A DNA stretch of 64,000 nt from Paguma larvata (GCA_030068075.1 CM057829.1:81955132-82019131), one strand, 5' to 3'; counted from the first letter of the stretch, positions 1-12,746 are shown. A program made the numbers and translations. Notes: generated by a model not told the origin, from the sequence alone.

Positions 1-149
1 TCCCTTAAAAAATCAGTTACCGAATGCTGAGTTAATAAAAGTATTTAAATGTATAAGTGTGTGTAGATATATGAATATATGACCAACTGTCATAAAAAGC
101 CATTGACCTATCACTCTGTTTAAGAAAGAAAAAACATCACCATTACTTT

Positions 150-1335
150 TTATGTGGTTTGCGTGTCCTCTCCAAACAGATATCTTGTTTCCCTTCCCTA
201 TGTATGCATATTCTTGAGTTTTTGTAATCATTTCTGTGCTTTTCTTTATACTTATATCATCTATATTTGTATTCATTAATATATACTATTTACATATATA
301 TAATTTTTTACTTAGTATAAATAGAGTTGCACTGGTTACAGTATTCAGTGACTGGCTTTTTCTGCTTAGCATCCTGCTTAGCATTGCCCTTATGGTCTAA
401 GGTTTCATCCTTGTTTCTCCGAGTTGAAATTAATGTATTTTTTATATTGAATAAGTAAACCACTCCATGAATATGCCAAGAGTTTTTTTTTTCTTCATTT
501 TACTATTGATATTGACTTGTGTGTTCAGTTATGTTTTGATGTTTAAATTAATCATTTTGCTATGAGCCTTCTCACTCATGTCTTCTGGTTCACTTTTGAA
601 AAAATTTCTTCAGGTCTATAGTCAGGAATGGAATTGTTTGGTTTAGAGTGAGCCAAACTTCACATTTATTAAATAATGTCCAATTATTTTCCAAAGTGTT
701 TGTACAAGTTTACACCCTACAAGTATCATTTGAGAGCTTATCATTGCTCTACATTCTTTCCAACTTTTTTATATTGTTGAGGGTATGATATTTTTGCAAA
801 TCTAGTTGAGTGAAACTATAGCTCATTGTAGGCTCATTTTAAATATTTCTAAATTCTAATTAAGGCAATCTTTTTATAGGCTTATGTGCTAGCTGAGTTT
901 CATCTTGTGTGAAATGACTCTTCAAAACTTTCTCTACTGGGTTGTTTGTTTTAATTATGTTGATTGGGAAGAGTTCTGCATGCTAATCCTTTGTCGGTTA
1001 TAAAAGTTACATGTACCTGCTCAGTTTATTTTATATTTTTAATTTTATGATGCCTTTAGATAATGTAATTAATTTTAATGAAGCAAATTTTATCAATTTT
1101 TCTTTAATGGTTTGTGTGTTTTGCGTCTCATAAATATTTTTTACTCAAGGAATATGAAGATATTGCCCTACATTGTATTTTAAAGGTTTTATAATTTTTT
1201 TCTACACTTGTTATATATTTTTGTAGATGGTATGAGTTATGAATTTCTTTTAATGTTTTTATATGTGATCAACCAATTTTCCCAGCCTTATATATTGATC
1301 AGAAAAACTTAAATTTGTCCACATTTTGGTTTTAT
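150..1335 (-). mobile_element. Old L1 (L1M-type) 3' part, inverted
   Basis: On the minus strand this reads as an old LINE-1: 3' UTR text first (about 150-480), then the end of the ORF2 region (about 620-1300). Phrases such as 'ctactgggttgtttgtttt' and 'tcaatttttctttaatggtt' match the inverted L1 ORF2 3' end as I remember it. It is heavily diverged with no long frame, so it is a dead copy. Edges are approximate; the first ~150 bases may belong to it too. Confidence 0.6.
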
Positions 1336-2175
1336 GCTTTTTTTTTTTTGAGGTTTTAGTTTACTGTGGTAAGAACATTTAACATGAAATCAACTCTCTT
1401 AACAAAATGTCAGCTATAAAATACAGAACTATTAACTCTAGGTACAATATTGTATAGATGATCTCTAGAGTTTATTCTTCTTGGTTTACTCAAATTTTAT
1501 ACCTGTTGATTAGTAATTTCCCATTTTTCCCACCTTCCAGCCCTAGGAAGCCAACATTTCAATTTTTGATTCTATGAATTTGACTATTTTAGATATGTCA
1601 TATTAAGTGGAATAATGCAGCATTTATTTTTCTATGATTGGCTTACTTTATTTAGCATAATGTCCTCAAATCTCATCCATGTTATTGCATATTGCGGAAT
1701 TTCTTTATTTTTTAAAGATGAAACACATTCTATTGTGTAAATACACCACGTGTTTTCTTTATCCATTCATCTATCAATAAGTACTGAGATTGTTTCCACA
1801 TCTTGGCTATTGTAAATAGTGCTGCAATGAATGTAAGAATTCTGATATCTCTGTAATCAGTTCTTTTGGATAAATACTTAGGAGTAAGATTGCTGAATCA
1901 CATGGTTACTCTGTTTCTAAATTAATTTTTTTTAAGTTTACTTATTTGAGAGAGAGACAGAGAAAGCAATCAGGGGAGGGACAGACAGGGAGAGAGAGAA
2001 TCCCAAGCAGGCTCTGGCAGAGCCGGACATAGGTCCCAAATCCACGAACTGTGAGATCATGACCTGAATCAAAATCAAGACTCGGATGCTTAACCGACTG
2101 AGCCACCCAGGCACTCCTCTCTGTTTCTAACTTTTTGAGGAACCTCCACACTGTTTTTCATAGCAGCATACTTAC
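1336..2175 (-). mobile_element. L1 (L1MA/MB-like) 3' end, inverted, split by a SINE
   Basis: The T run at about 1338-1350 is the inverted poly(A) tail. The rest is the inverted 3' UTR and ORF2 end: 'tttagcataatgtcctcaaa', 'ctttatccattcatc', 'cttggctattgtaaatagtg', then 'tttttgaggaacctccacac' after the SINE. The element is 5'-truncated near 2175 and interrupted at 1920/2131 by a SINE, which is therefore younger. Confidence 0.75.
1921..2118 (-). mobile_element. Felid tRNA-Lys SINE (CAN-SINE, SINEC_Fc type), inverted
   Basis: Inverted felid SINE: T-rich tail complement, GA-rich body, 'gtgagatcatgacctga', and the head complement 'gactgagccacccaggca'. The perfect 12-bp target duplication ctctgtttctaa lies at 1909-1920 and 2119-2130. 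It sits inside the L1 3' end. Confidence 0.93.
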
Positions 2176-3391
2176 TGTTAAGTATATTGCGTCTTACTGC
2201 CATTTAATTTGCAAATGAACCAGTTCCAAGTCCCATTTTGAGAGCCCAGTTTTTAGGGCCACTTCTGATATAAACTATCTCAGTCTATATTTTCCCTATA
2301 ATCAGGGCTTATAGGTAAAGTTACATGTACAGGTAGTTTCCATGGAAATATGTTTCCAGAGAACAGGAATGAAGGAAAGAGTGACTGATGGATAAAATAA
2401 AAATGCATTATCAATTGGGCTATAGCAGCAGGCTATGAAATTATTGACAAGTCTTATAAAATGTAACTCAGGATCATCCAGCAGAGAAAACAAAAGAGGA
2501 AAGCATTTGTCCATTGGCTCCTATCTTCTACTGGTGACTAGATTACGAATTTCTAGATAGTAGAGAGGGACTTGTATCTGTTTCATTCCCATTGCTATAC
2601 ACTTTGTACTATAGTAGACCTTGAATAAATATTTATGGGGTGAATAAACGAATTTCTTCATTATTATAATCCATTATCCTCTCAGATTTGTTTCTGCCTC
2701 ATTCCTTCATCTCTCATCATAGAATTTTAAATATATATAAGTTAGATTTTCTCATTATATCCTTTTGTCTGTTAATAACTCTTATATATTTATCATACTT
2801 CTGCCCCACTACATAAAGGTAAATTTCTTCAAATATATATTTTAGTTCACTACTGTCCTATGCAGCTATGTCATAACTAAATTTTTCATTTCAATGATTA
2901 TACTTTATTAATAGGGTCTATATGATTTTTCTTCAAACATACTTGGTTATTTAAATCATTTTTTTTTGTTTTGGCTCATATTTTCAATGTATTTATTTCC
3001 TTAAACAAAATAATTCAATTACATATTTACTATTTCTGCTATTGGTTGTCAGTTCTGAGCTTTCTTTCTGATTTCTCTGCAGGCTAGAGCTCATGGTAAC
3101 TTATTCCCATTGTCTTTTGTAAGTTTTGACTATGAACGTGTATTTCATGTAACAGTCTCCAACAAAATAATTTGAGGGTTTGAAGGCAGATTTCTGCAAA
3201 GAAGATTTGTATTTGTTTCTGTAAATCCACTGGTAGCATCAGTCAACAACTAGCTCTAACCTAAATTAAGGATTTGCAGTTTGGAGTCATATGAATGCAG
3301 GCTAGAGGCCATAGTAAGGTTATATGAGTTGTGCTCTAGAGATCTCTATAGAGGAGATTTCTTTTTGTTACAACACATTGCTAACAATTTT
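2176..3391. other. AT-rich non-coding stretch with an L2-like 3' end
   Basis: No gene is visible. At about 2560-2655 the text 'gaccttgaataaatatttatggggtgaataaa' in short form resembles the 3' end of an L2 element in plus orientation; this is a weak assignment. The rest is AT-rich, apparently unique or too decayed to name. Confidence 0.4.
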
Positions 3392-3406
3392 AAATAGGTG
3401 ATATTT

Positions 3407-3613
3407 GGGGCACCTGAGTGGCTCAGTTGGTTGAGCATCCAACTTTGGCTCAGGTCATGATCTCACAGTTTGTGAATTTGAGCCCCACATCACGCTCACT
3501 GCTGTCAGCACAGAGGCCACTTTGGATCCTCTGTCCCCCTCTCTCTCTGTACCCCTCCACTTGCACTCTCTCTCTCAAAAATAAATAAAACTTTAAAAAA
3601 TAATAATAACAAT
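3407..3613 (+). mobile_element. Felid tRNA-Lys SINE
   Basis: Starts 'ggggcacctgagtggctcag' and ends in an AAAATAAATAAA-type tail with extra TAA units. The 11-bp duplication aaataggtgat lies at 3392-3402 and 3614-3624, separated from the 5' copy by four bases. Several substitutions in the tRNA-like head suggest a moderately old copy. Confidence 0.92.
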
Positions 3614-3624
3614 AAATAGGTGAT

Positions 3625-6535
3625 TTTTTATGCTTTTGGGGGAGTAGATTTGGTCAGGTTTGCTCTTATATTGATGATTATGCCATTTTGGCTCTTGGGC
3701 TTATGTAAGCAGGTGTTCAATTAGACTACTTAGCTTTGGTCAACTCTGGATTTGAAATTTATACCCTATTTTCCATATGTAATCAGGAAAATAAAAACCG
3801 AAGTTCACCTATTTGGATCCTAACACAAAATCCAGATTCAGTATCAGTCTACCATACTAGGTTTACATAATTTTGGCTTCTCAATATTCTTTGACTTCTG
3901 GCCAGCTTATCGATATATCTAAAAAACAGACAATCTTAGTGAGTATTTTTAGATATTTTCGACTAGAGATTTTAGTAATGGTATCTAGTCCTACCGACTT
4001 CTAGAAAGAAAAGATTAATATGTAATTCTTCACGATCTGTTAAAAAACAGTAAAAATTATAATAAAATTACAATAAAGTTTTCTTTTATTGAATATATTC
4101 TATGTATTTGACCTACAGGGGATCATTTGTATATATTATCTCAATTAATCTCTTATCAACTTTAGAAGATAGATCATTGTAAGGATTCTCAGCTCAGAAA
4201 GGTATGTAATGAAATGTTGAATATCACACAGACTGGAAAGAGAAAAGTCTGCATTTAATAGAAGTTTGACTTCAAAAAATGGAACTCTAACTGGAGATTT
4301 ATTCTTTTGGAAATGATTCATTCTTTCAAGCATACTGTTAAATATTTTCTGGGAAATATAAATTTATTTATAGGCCATCAAGAAAGAGCATAGGCCAGTT
4401 TTAGATGGACAATGAGCACATTTCACTTTGCCGCTGCTGTCCAATTGTTGCTCTAATCACTGCTAAGGAATTTATAACCCCAGAAACCCAATCGCATATC
4501 ATTTTGCATCAATCAACATGACAAGTCTATTATACCCTCACAAGTAACTCCTCAAACCTTGTTTCTCAAACCAAGATGTAGTGAACAGTCATTCACCAGT
4601 GATGCCCAACTATTATTTAATCAAGGTAAAGGTAATGACCAAATGATGTTTCAAAGAAAAAATACAAAATGAAAAACAAATGAAAACTAAAATTTGTACT
4701 CAGTTGCTAAACAATGTTTTTCCAATATCACAGAATATTCTACATACTTTACAATAAGTTAATATCATCCTCTATAAAGATAAACTCCCTGATATCATGC
4801 AAGTCATTTAATTGGGACTCATTACCTATCTGATGTACAGTGACAACAGAACCAGAAATTTAACAAAAACAATAGCTCCTTCATAAAAAGCTTCTGAGGT
4901 ACCACAATGTATTCCATAAAAGATCTATATCTCCTTCGTTCAGAAGTTACTTTTATTTTTAAACATTATCCCGCTAATATTTTCTCCAACTTCTTAGTTT
5001 ATATTTAATTCTTTTACTGGTATAAAATACCCAGTAAAAGAATCACTAGAAGCATAAAATAATGACATATTTTTGATAGGCAAGAAACAGATGATGTTTA
5101 AAAAATAAGAAACAAGACGCTGTAAATATTAAGGAAGGAGAAAGCACCTTAATATCCCCTCAACTTATCAGTAAAATAATAAATGAAGATTTGTAGATGG
5201 TTAAATTCCATTTAATATAAACACTCACAAAATATTCTTACTGACATTTTTTAAAGGAAAACAATATTATTAATGACATTGTTGATCTTCTTTAAGTATT
5301 TGTGAAATAGTACTTACCTTTAAACTGTCAATAGTTGCTCTAGAAATATCCTCTTTAGTTTTATCTCCTCCCCATGTCTGCCTCTTTTAGGAACAATATC
5401 TCATTTTATCTGAGTACTGCTTCCTTCTTCCACTCCAGAGTTAATCAGTGACTTGTAATATGGCTTTGATCCACAAGCTGATTGGTTCAGAGGTGTCATC
5501 TGACTTTGATGAGTTAAATGATATTCTTCTTTTGGATTTTTGGACTTGAGTCCAAAGGGAACATTAGGTGTTCCCTCTTTCCAGATAGAAGAAATAAGAT
5601 ATAAAGTTTGGGCACTTTAAGAGCTATGTTTTGTATCATGTGAAGGAAGCCAATTGGTGAGAGAAGAAATTTTAGTAGTAGGAGGTCAACAAATCTTCGA
5701 TAAATGATTGAGGCATAAGTTTCCTCCTTGTTAGTTATGGCTTTTCTTTATTTGTTAGCTTTTGTGTACATTTTGTAAACTCATTATTCTGATGTAAAAT
5801 GCTCTACAATGCTTTTTCACATGGCTTTTTAAAACCTTTTCCTGTAAAGGAATATTGCTTTATAAAACCAAAATAGTCGTGTTTCATGAAGATTGTTAGA
5901 AGTGATATCAGCAAAAAGTAATAAAATCAGTATCATGAATCTTCCTATTAAAAGCATGTTGAATTGACCATATGCTGTAAATGCTTTTCTTCAGGCCTCA
6001 CTAAAAAGATAACAATAATAACAATAATAATAAAATTTAAAGGCATAATACCTAAAAATAAAGAGAAAGGCAGAGAAGATATCAGTAGATATTAGATTTT
6101 AACTGCTAATGAAAAAATAGCTAATGGTCAAGTGATTAATAATCAGAAGCTATTTCCCAAACCCAAAGTAACCAGATTGAAAGGATCCGTCAAATGCTAA
6201 GTGCAATGAGTGAAACACACGCATGCACATGCACTCACACCCACTAAGACATTTCAAAGCATTATAGAGAAAATCCAAAAATATAGAAGTGCGTTTCAAA
6301 GACAAAAATAAGAATTAAGATGGCTTCCCACCAGCAACACTGAATAGTAGAAAGAAATATTGCAATATCTTTCAAAATAGAAAATGTTTTTTCAAAATGA
6401 AATGCTAAAACATGCCCCAAATCTATTACACATGACCATCCCTCTCCATTTTTCTTAATTCTCTGCCATTTTTTCTCATTCACACTACTGTGATTTCTTC
6501 CTGACTCCTGTAGCCCTGTTCTTAATGCTTCCTGT
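3625..6535. other. Non-coding stretch, mostly unclassified
   Basis: No gene found. It holds a MIR (about 4105-4265, listed separately) and AT-rich unclassified DNA. Text at about 5440-5690 ('gctgattggttcagaggtg' and following) looks like an old dispersed mammalian repeat that I cannot name. Confidence 0.4.
4105..4265 (-). mobile_element. MIR SINE fragment, inverted
   Basis: The order of motifs follows an inverted MIR core: 'ttatctcaattaatctc', then a decayed counterpart of the 'gaggctcagagaggttaag' block, then 'atcacacagactgg'. It is strongly diverged, as expected for this ancient family. Confidence 0.5.
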
Positions 6536-6549
6536 TTGGTTTTTCCTTT

Positions 6550-7210
6550 TTTCCTTCACAAAGGAGCCAGAGTGATTTTTCTTTTTCCCCAGAGTCATAT
6601 CTTTGAAATACACATCCAAACATGTCCAGTCCCCGATGAACATACTGTGATGGCTTCTCACTCTTCTTTGGATAAAGAAAGATTTCCATTATGTGCACTC
6701 CCTGCTCTGCAATGGTTTGGCCCCAACTTATCTCTCATTTAACCTCAATTTTTCCCTCCCTCTTTCCCACAGGTTTGCTGTTCTCAAACCCTCATCCTTA
6801 CCGTGCTCCTTGTTACAAGAATTTTACATGATATTACTCAGGGAACAAATGCTTCTGTTCCTTTTTCACATAGTAAATTCATCCTTATCTTCAGCCCCAT
6901 CTCAATAATCACTTTCTCAAAAAAAGCCTTCTTCCATTATACAACCTAATAGTATTAAGTACCTCATATATGAGGCTCTTATCGCAGCTGCAGTTTTATA
7001 TTTTTTGTGTAACTAATTGGATAAATTGCTTTTGGATACAATATAAGTTCCATGGGAACAGAGGGCTTGTTAACTGTCATATTCCTAAAATGTAGTAGAG
7101 TGCCTGTATCTCAGTAAGGTCTCAGTTAGTATCTGCAAGAGAGATATATTGCTAGATGGAGGGATCAAGAATGAATAAATGAATGAAGGAATGAGTGAAT
7201 GAATGAGTCC
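6550..7210 (+). mobile_element. L2 LINE 3' region
   Basis: Plus-strand L2 signature in the right order: 'ctgcaatggtttggcccc', a decayed 'ttcagccccatctcaataat' segment, 'ataagttccatgggaacaga', 'gtagagtgcctgtatctcag', ending in GAATGAATAAATGAATGA repeats at about 7165-7205. Short frames here are L2 remnants and not a host gene. Confidence 0.72.
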
Positions 7211-7343
7211 CCAGTCTTCTCATACAGGAATAGTATATGTCTGGGTATATGTGCAATTCTAAAGTTTTTTAGTTGAATTTAGTCATTTTCTTCATAGAGA
7301 TCCTAGACATTTAGATCATGTTTAGTCTGGGATATTTTAACAC

Positions 7344-7549
7344 TTTTTTTCTTAAATGTTTATTTGTTTATTTTGAGAGAGAAGAGAAGGGGCAGAGAGA
7401 GAGAGAGGGAGAGAGAGAATCCCAAGCAGACTCCATGCTGTCAGCACGGAGCCTAGTGAGGGGCTTGAACTCTCAAACCCTGAGATCATGGCCTAAGCCA
7501 AAATCAAGAGACGGACGTGTAACCAACTGAGCCACCCAAGCGCCCCCCC
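7344..7549 (-). mobile_element. Felid tRNA-Lys SINE, inverted
   Basis: Inverted copy: AATGTTTATTTGTTTATTT tail complement, a long GA tract, 'cctgagatcatggcc', and the head complement 'aactgagccacccaagcgcc'. I did not find a clear target duplication. Confidence 0.9.
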
Positions 7550-7654
7550 AAGTTTTGTTTCTGTAATGAATGGGGGTTTCTCCATACACTTTACACTTGG
7601 TAGTCATTTATGAACTACATCAATAAACTGGCTAAATCCACCTTCCCACCTGTC

Positions 7655-7830
7655 CTTAAAAATAAATTTTTATTAGAACACGACTGTACCCATTTATGTC
7701 CATATTGTCTATGAAAGCATCAGTGCTATCATAGTGTTGAGTGGTTGAGACAGAGACTTTATTGTCCACAAAGTCTAATATATTTGCTAGCTGTCTCTAT
7801 AGAGAAAAAGTTTGCAAACTCCTGGACTAG
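7655..7830 (+). mobile_element. hAT-type DNA transposon fossil
   Basis: Contains 'aaataaatttttattagaac', 'tatgtccatattgtctatg', 'ttgagacagagac' and 'gaaaaagtttgcaaactcc', which follow the 3' half of a common non-autonomous hAT element in mammals. It is diverged and its 5' part was not recognised. The exact subfamily is not assigned. Confidence 0.6.
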
Positions 7831-7835
7831 AGGAT

Positions 7836-8732
7836 AAAATTAAATTTAGAATGACAATGGGGATAAAAGATATTATATTGTTTTTATTTTAATGCGAAAG
7901 ACTTGAGAATTTCCTGAGGGAGCCAGATTCTCTTTGCATGTATAATTCTGGTTATTATGCATCAATTTCAGCATTATGAACATATCTCTGCAGTCTTCTA
8001 CCGCCTTATGTTGCCGATCCCACGGCTTTCATAAATCTAGTTTCCATTTGCCTTCAAGCTATTTGTTTTTTCCTCCCTAGTAACTTTTATGTTCTTTATC
8101 TGCCTTTTTTTCTCTAATAAATGGATTTACTCATTCACCCTTGGGACATAGTAGGGCTACTTCAATCTAAATTCAATCTCTTTTCTATTCTAGAAAGTTT
8201 CTCAGTGATTAGTTTTTTGATCATAGTACTTCCCTTATTTTTTTCCTTTTTTTAAAACCAGAGAATTTTTTTCTTTTTCTCTTCTCCCCATTTATAAACT
8301 CTTTTTTATATCTCTTTTTCTCTCTACTCTTCATTCTCAGATATCTTATTTCTATCTCTCATTTTATTCAGTTCTTCATGTGAATCAATAGTAATATTTT
8401 CCCATCTACTGGATTTTTTATTCTGATGACTCAAGTTATTTCTAAGTGCAGAATTGGTACATTTTTATATTGTTTTCATCATCTTCTGATTTTGTTTCCT
8501 AAATCTTAAGAGGCTCAGATTTCTTAGAGGATATAAAATGCACATTTATTTCATTAATATTATTCTATATCATTTATTTCCTTGAGTCTAACAATCCTTA
8601 CTTGCAGAGTTTGTTGATTGGTTTTTAATGTTGCTAAAAATAGACATTTCAACTTCTCCTTGTGTGTTTTATAATTTGTGTTTAGGAATTTCTGTTCGGT
8701 AGAAGTGTTCTTACTTGGGTGCCCGCATTTTC
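7836..8732. other. T-rich non-coding stretch
   Basis: No gene and no repeat I can name. It is rich in pyrimidine runs (about 8230-8350). Small frames are short and unrecognised. Confidence 0.4.
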
Positions 8733-9150
8733 TGATTTCAAACTATATTGCAAAGTTACAGTAATCAAAACAACATGGTATTGGCATTAAAACAGACATA
8801 TAGACAGATGGAACAGAATAGAAATCCCATGTACCTATGGTCAGTTAATCTGTGCCAAAGGAGCCAAGATATACAATGGTCGAAGAATAGTCTCTTCCAT
8901 AAATGGTGTTGGGGAGCCGTATGCCAAAGAAGGAAATTGGACCCTTATCTTACAGCACATACAAAATTAACTCAAAATAGGTTAAAACTTGAATGTAAGA
9001 CCTGAAACTATAATACTCCTAAAAGAAAACATAAGAGTAAGCTTCTTGACATTGGTCTAAGCAATGATTTTTTTGGATTTGATACCAAAGTCAAAGGCAA
9101 CAAAAATATAAACGAGTGGGACTACATCAAATTAAAAGCTATGTATGTTT
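8733..9150 (+). mobile_element. L1 ORF2 C-terminal fragment
   Basis: Plus-strand fragment from the end of L1 ORF2. 'attgcaaagttacagtaatc', 'aacatggtattggcat' and 'ggacccttatcttacag' mark it. The 85-codon frame at 8748-9005 is part of it and ends with a typical ORF2 stretch reading LDPYL. Frameshifts break the protein. Both ends are truncated. Confidence 0.85.
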
Positions 9151-9384
9151 TTAGCAAAATAATCATATATGTTAATTTTCTATTTGTTCAAGCAGAGGCT
9201 GATATATTTTTTATTTGCTCTTTGATTAAGGAATTACTTTTATGAAACTAGCCATAAAGTTCTGAGTTTTTCCAGTGGTCTTTTTGTGTTCCCACTGAGT
9301 GATTACTTGACAGGTGTAGCTTTCAAGTAGCAAGGAATCTGTAATCAGTATGTTTTTTTATAAATAAGATATATTGGTCAGGTT

Positions 9385-9705
9385 AGACTAAGTACTATAA
9401 CAGAAAACATAATAAAAGTCTATTTCTTACTCATATCTCAGTACAAATATAGGGTCTGACAGCACAGTGATTCAGGGACAGCGCTTCCTTCCATGTACTG
9501 GCTTTGTCATCCAATAGGGTCTCCTGATCTCCCTTTGAATTTTGCAGTTAGGAGATGAGAGAATAGACACCACTTTGGACATTGCATAGAGACTTTAAGG
9601 AGCTGATACTAGAATGGGCAAATTACATTTCCACCCCCACTGCAATGGTTAGAAGGTAGTCACATGACCTCACCCCACCTTAAGGGAGTCTGAGACTATC
9701 TCTGT
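9385..9705 (+). mobile_element. Old dispersed mammalian repeat, family not assigned
   Basis: The text around 'aaaagtctatttcttactca', 'cttccttccatgtactgg' and 'agtcacatgacctcacccc' follows a repeat seen widely in mammalian genomes. I remember the pattern but cannot name the family. It is diverged and non-coding. Confidence 0.4.
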
Positions 9706-11800
9706 GCCAAAAAAAGAAGTAAACTTGATTATCTAGGCACAGGCATAGTTTCTACCACTTAAGATAAATGATTTTTCATTTTGGTGTGTGTTTTTTTAAG
9801 GGGCTTTTGTGGCTTTAACAGTACACTTCAAGAAGTATTCCAGAGGATTGGAATAACTTATGGACGGGAATGTAATAATTTTTCAATAGTAGATAGGCTA
9901 TTCTGTTTAAATATTTTATCTGTAAAAAGAGATACTATTTATCTTTCCTGCAAATTTACACAATAGAATTAGAGAGAAAGCACATCCGATTTGGAACATG
10001 TCTGCTTCCCCTAGGCTATATAGGAAATAACCCAGGATAAATTAAACCCATTTGAAAACTACATGGACCAAGTTTCTAACGGTGTCAAATAGTATCATTT
10101 ATATTTTTATACTACTTGAAAAAGGTTTTATTTGCACATGCAGATACATGTTAAATCGATCGCACAACTGTTGCCTTTTTAAAACTAGATTAATTACAAA
10201 TAATAAAATGATTTGGTCAAACAATGAATTTCAGGGTTTTGGGGATACTATTTACTCTTTACTCTGTCTCATTTGCTCTGTCCAATTACTATGTTTGGCA
10301 GAAGTTAATACGCTTGAGGCAATTTCTTATATCTTGTAGAGTAAGTAAACAATGTGGAAAATTCATCTTTTATGCAGAAAAATGTATTTGCAGATTTCAC
10401 ATATAGACAATACAGTCATTGTAATTACAGAAAAAGTATTTTCTAGAATTTAATGTAAGCTTCCAAGAGGCTTAAAATCTTCAAGTATTTGTCCCAACTC
10501 TCAATTTCCTTTGTCTGTATAAACTGTAGACTCACTAGAATGTCTAACTCTAAAGAATTACTTCAGCAATACCCACAGAATAATTTATGAAGTTACCATT
10601 CCTTTTGGGCCTGGTGTGTAACTGGTAAAATGATCTTCCTCGTCCTTTTTCCTCAAGGCTGTTTCCTAAGGTGGCAGAACGCCTCTATTATTGTTTTACT
10701 GTAGCTATTTAAAAAAAAAAAAAAAAACAACCTAGGCCCTCAGGATCTCATTCAAACTTTTGTTCCCAAGTACTTTAGATGAAATCAAATATCATGAAAT
10801 ATTTACAGTTTGTACTCAAGCTATGAAAGAACTCTTTGGGAGGGGAATAGGGAAATAAAGACTGAAGATAAGAGAGCACAGACTGTAACCACATTCTGAA
10901 AAGTTTGGGTTCTGCTTGGTAGAAATTGTCTGTGTGGCTTAGATGCTTGCTTCTGGCAGTTTCTGTTTAATGTCATCCTCTACTGTGAGACCTGATTGCC
11001 AATAGCTGAGCGGAAGGTCCCTGGTGCCAATAGGCATTTCTGTGGCTGTTTCTATTAGGAGGACAATTTAGGAAAAGAGGGTTGATAACAAACAGAACAG
11101 GTCTCTTGAGTTGGAGCTGATACCCATTATGTTTGTGACTTCGTGGAAATGCTGATCCGAAAATAATCTTTATGGGGGAGAAAGAATAGTTTCTTTATGC
11201 TCTCCTCGTGAAATGTGAACATGGTGAGCTCACTACTGCACCGTCAGATTATTCTAGGGTCTGAATTTAAATTGCTGCAACCAACAAACAGAAGAATGTA
11301 CTTGAGCAAGCATATAATGTTTAAGAATTGAGAGGAGGTACCGGTCACTCCTACATACATTAAAAAGATTAGACACATACTTAATGTGTACTCAAAAGAG
11401 CACACAGGTAATGGCAGACTTACCCTACTCTTACTTAAGCTAGTCATTTCACTTTGATATCTCAGAATAATAATTTTATGAATTATAAAATTAAGTTCCC
11501 ATCTAGTTCCAAAACTAAGACTTTGTGCAAATTTTATTTTAGTTCATTATAGATTGGGATATTACAACAGAAACATAAAGTGAGCCACAAATCCAAGTCA
11601 CATAAGTAATTTGGAAGTTCTCTTATCTGCATTAAAGGAAGTAGAAAGGCAGTGGTGAAAATAATTTTAATAATATATATTTTAAGCTAATAGATCCAAA
11701 ATATGATCATTTCAATGTACCATCAATACTTTAAAGTATTAACAAGATATTTCATATTCCCTTTTTAGCACAGTCCTTAAAACTCTGTATTTTATATTGA
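9706..11800. other. Non-coding stretch with an isolated A run
   Basis: No gene found. A run of about 18 A at 10710-10727 could be an old retroposon tail, but nothing upstream of it is recognisable. The frame at 10052-10339 (95 codons) matches nothing I know and has no context supporting expression. Confidence 0.4.
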
Positions 11801-11804
11801 GAAC

Positions 11805-11895
11805 ACATCTCAATTTAGACTAGCCAGATTTCAAGAGCTCAGTAATCACGTGTGACTGTTGGCTGCCATGCTCAAGAGCACAACTACATGCCATC
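11805..11895 (+). mobile_element. hAT-type (MER3-like) DNA transposon fragment
   Basis: 'gatttcaagagctcagtaat' followed by 'cacgtgtgactgttggctgcc' follows the 'TTTCAAGTGCTCAATAGCCACATGTGGCTAGTGGCT' type core in diverged form. A second, better copy of the same family is at 26911-27082. Confidence 0.45.
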
Positions 11896-12304
11896 TTGAT
11901 ATCTATAGTTTTGCACAGAATAAAAATTAGTTTATTTTATCATTTCTTAGCCACATGACTGGATCAGGAACATCAAATCTGGTGGTTTCACTGACATAAA
12001 TTTCAATACTCTCACAATTTCATCAATATCACTTTAATATATTTCAAGAACACATTACATTATGACCGATCATTCCTTTTTCTTTTACTATGAATCTTTT
12101 CTACAATACCCTGGGCTTTTATAAGTATACCTCATAACCTTCAAATTAAGTCACTTTTCTCTTAGAAACACCAACACTTTCAGCAGGAAGGCTATGATAA
12201 ACTAAACACTTTAACAAATAACTGTCTCACAACGTATGAATACTAATAGAAAAATAGCATAAAGCATGATCTCATGGAACTAATATTTAAAACTATCTCC
12301 CTGA

Positions 12305-12520
12305 GGGGCGCCTGGTTCGGCGCGATCAGATCATGATCAGATCATGATCTCGTGGATGGTGGGTTTGAGCCCCACATCAGGCTCTGTGCTGACAGCTCAG
12401 AGACTGGAGCCTGCTTTGGATTCTGTGTCTCCCTCTCTCTCTATCCCTCCCCTGCTCGTGCTCTGTCTCTCTCTCTCTCAAAAATAAACATTGAAAAAAA
12501 TTAAAAATAAATAAATACAT
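12305..12520 (+). mobile_element. Felid tRNA-Lys SINE with rearranged head
   Basis: The perfect 16-bp duplication aaaactatctccctga lies at 12289-12304 and 12521-12536. The 3' half is normal. The head is abnormal: most of the tRNA D-arm region is missing and replaced by repeated GATCAGATCAT units (about 12325-12350) before the usual ATGATCTCG. The internal promoter A box is therefore probably lost. Confidence 0.93.
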
Positions 12521-12573
12521 AAAACTATCTCCCTGAAAGAAAACATCAGGTATTATTTCTCTTTCTAATGGAT

Positions 12574-12746
12574 ATTTACCAAGAAGAAGAGGAGGAGGAG
12601 GAGAAGAGGAGAAAGAAAAGGATGGGGAGAAGGAGAAAGGCAAGGAAGCAACAGCAGCAAAACCAGAACAACATTCAACAGAGCAAAAAAGAGAAGGAAG
12701 AAGAGGTAGAGAGGAACAAGAAGAGAAGAAAAAAAAAGGAAACCAT
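12574..12746 (+). repeat. Polypurine GAA/GGA-rich low-complexity tract
   Basis: A nearly pure A/G tract of mixed GAA, GGA and AAG units with a short CAGCAGCAAAACCAG interruption. The 64-codon frame here (E/K/R-rich) is a low-complexity translation. Confidence 0.85.

Noticed and set aside
8748..9005. 85-codon plus-strand frame
   Set aside because: It is part of a broken L1 ORF2 and not a host gene.
10600..10727. Processed pseudogene ending in the A run at 10710-10727
   Set aside because: No coding remnant or flanking duplication could be identified upstream of the run.
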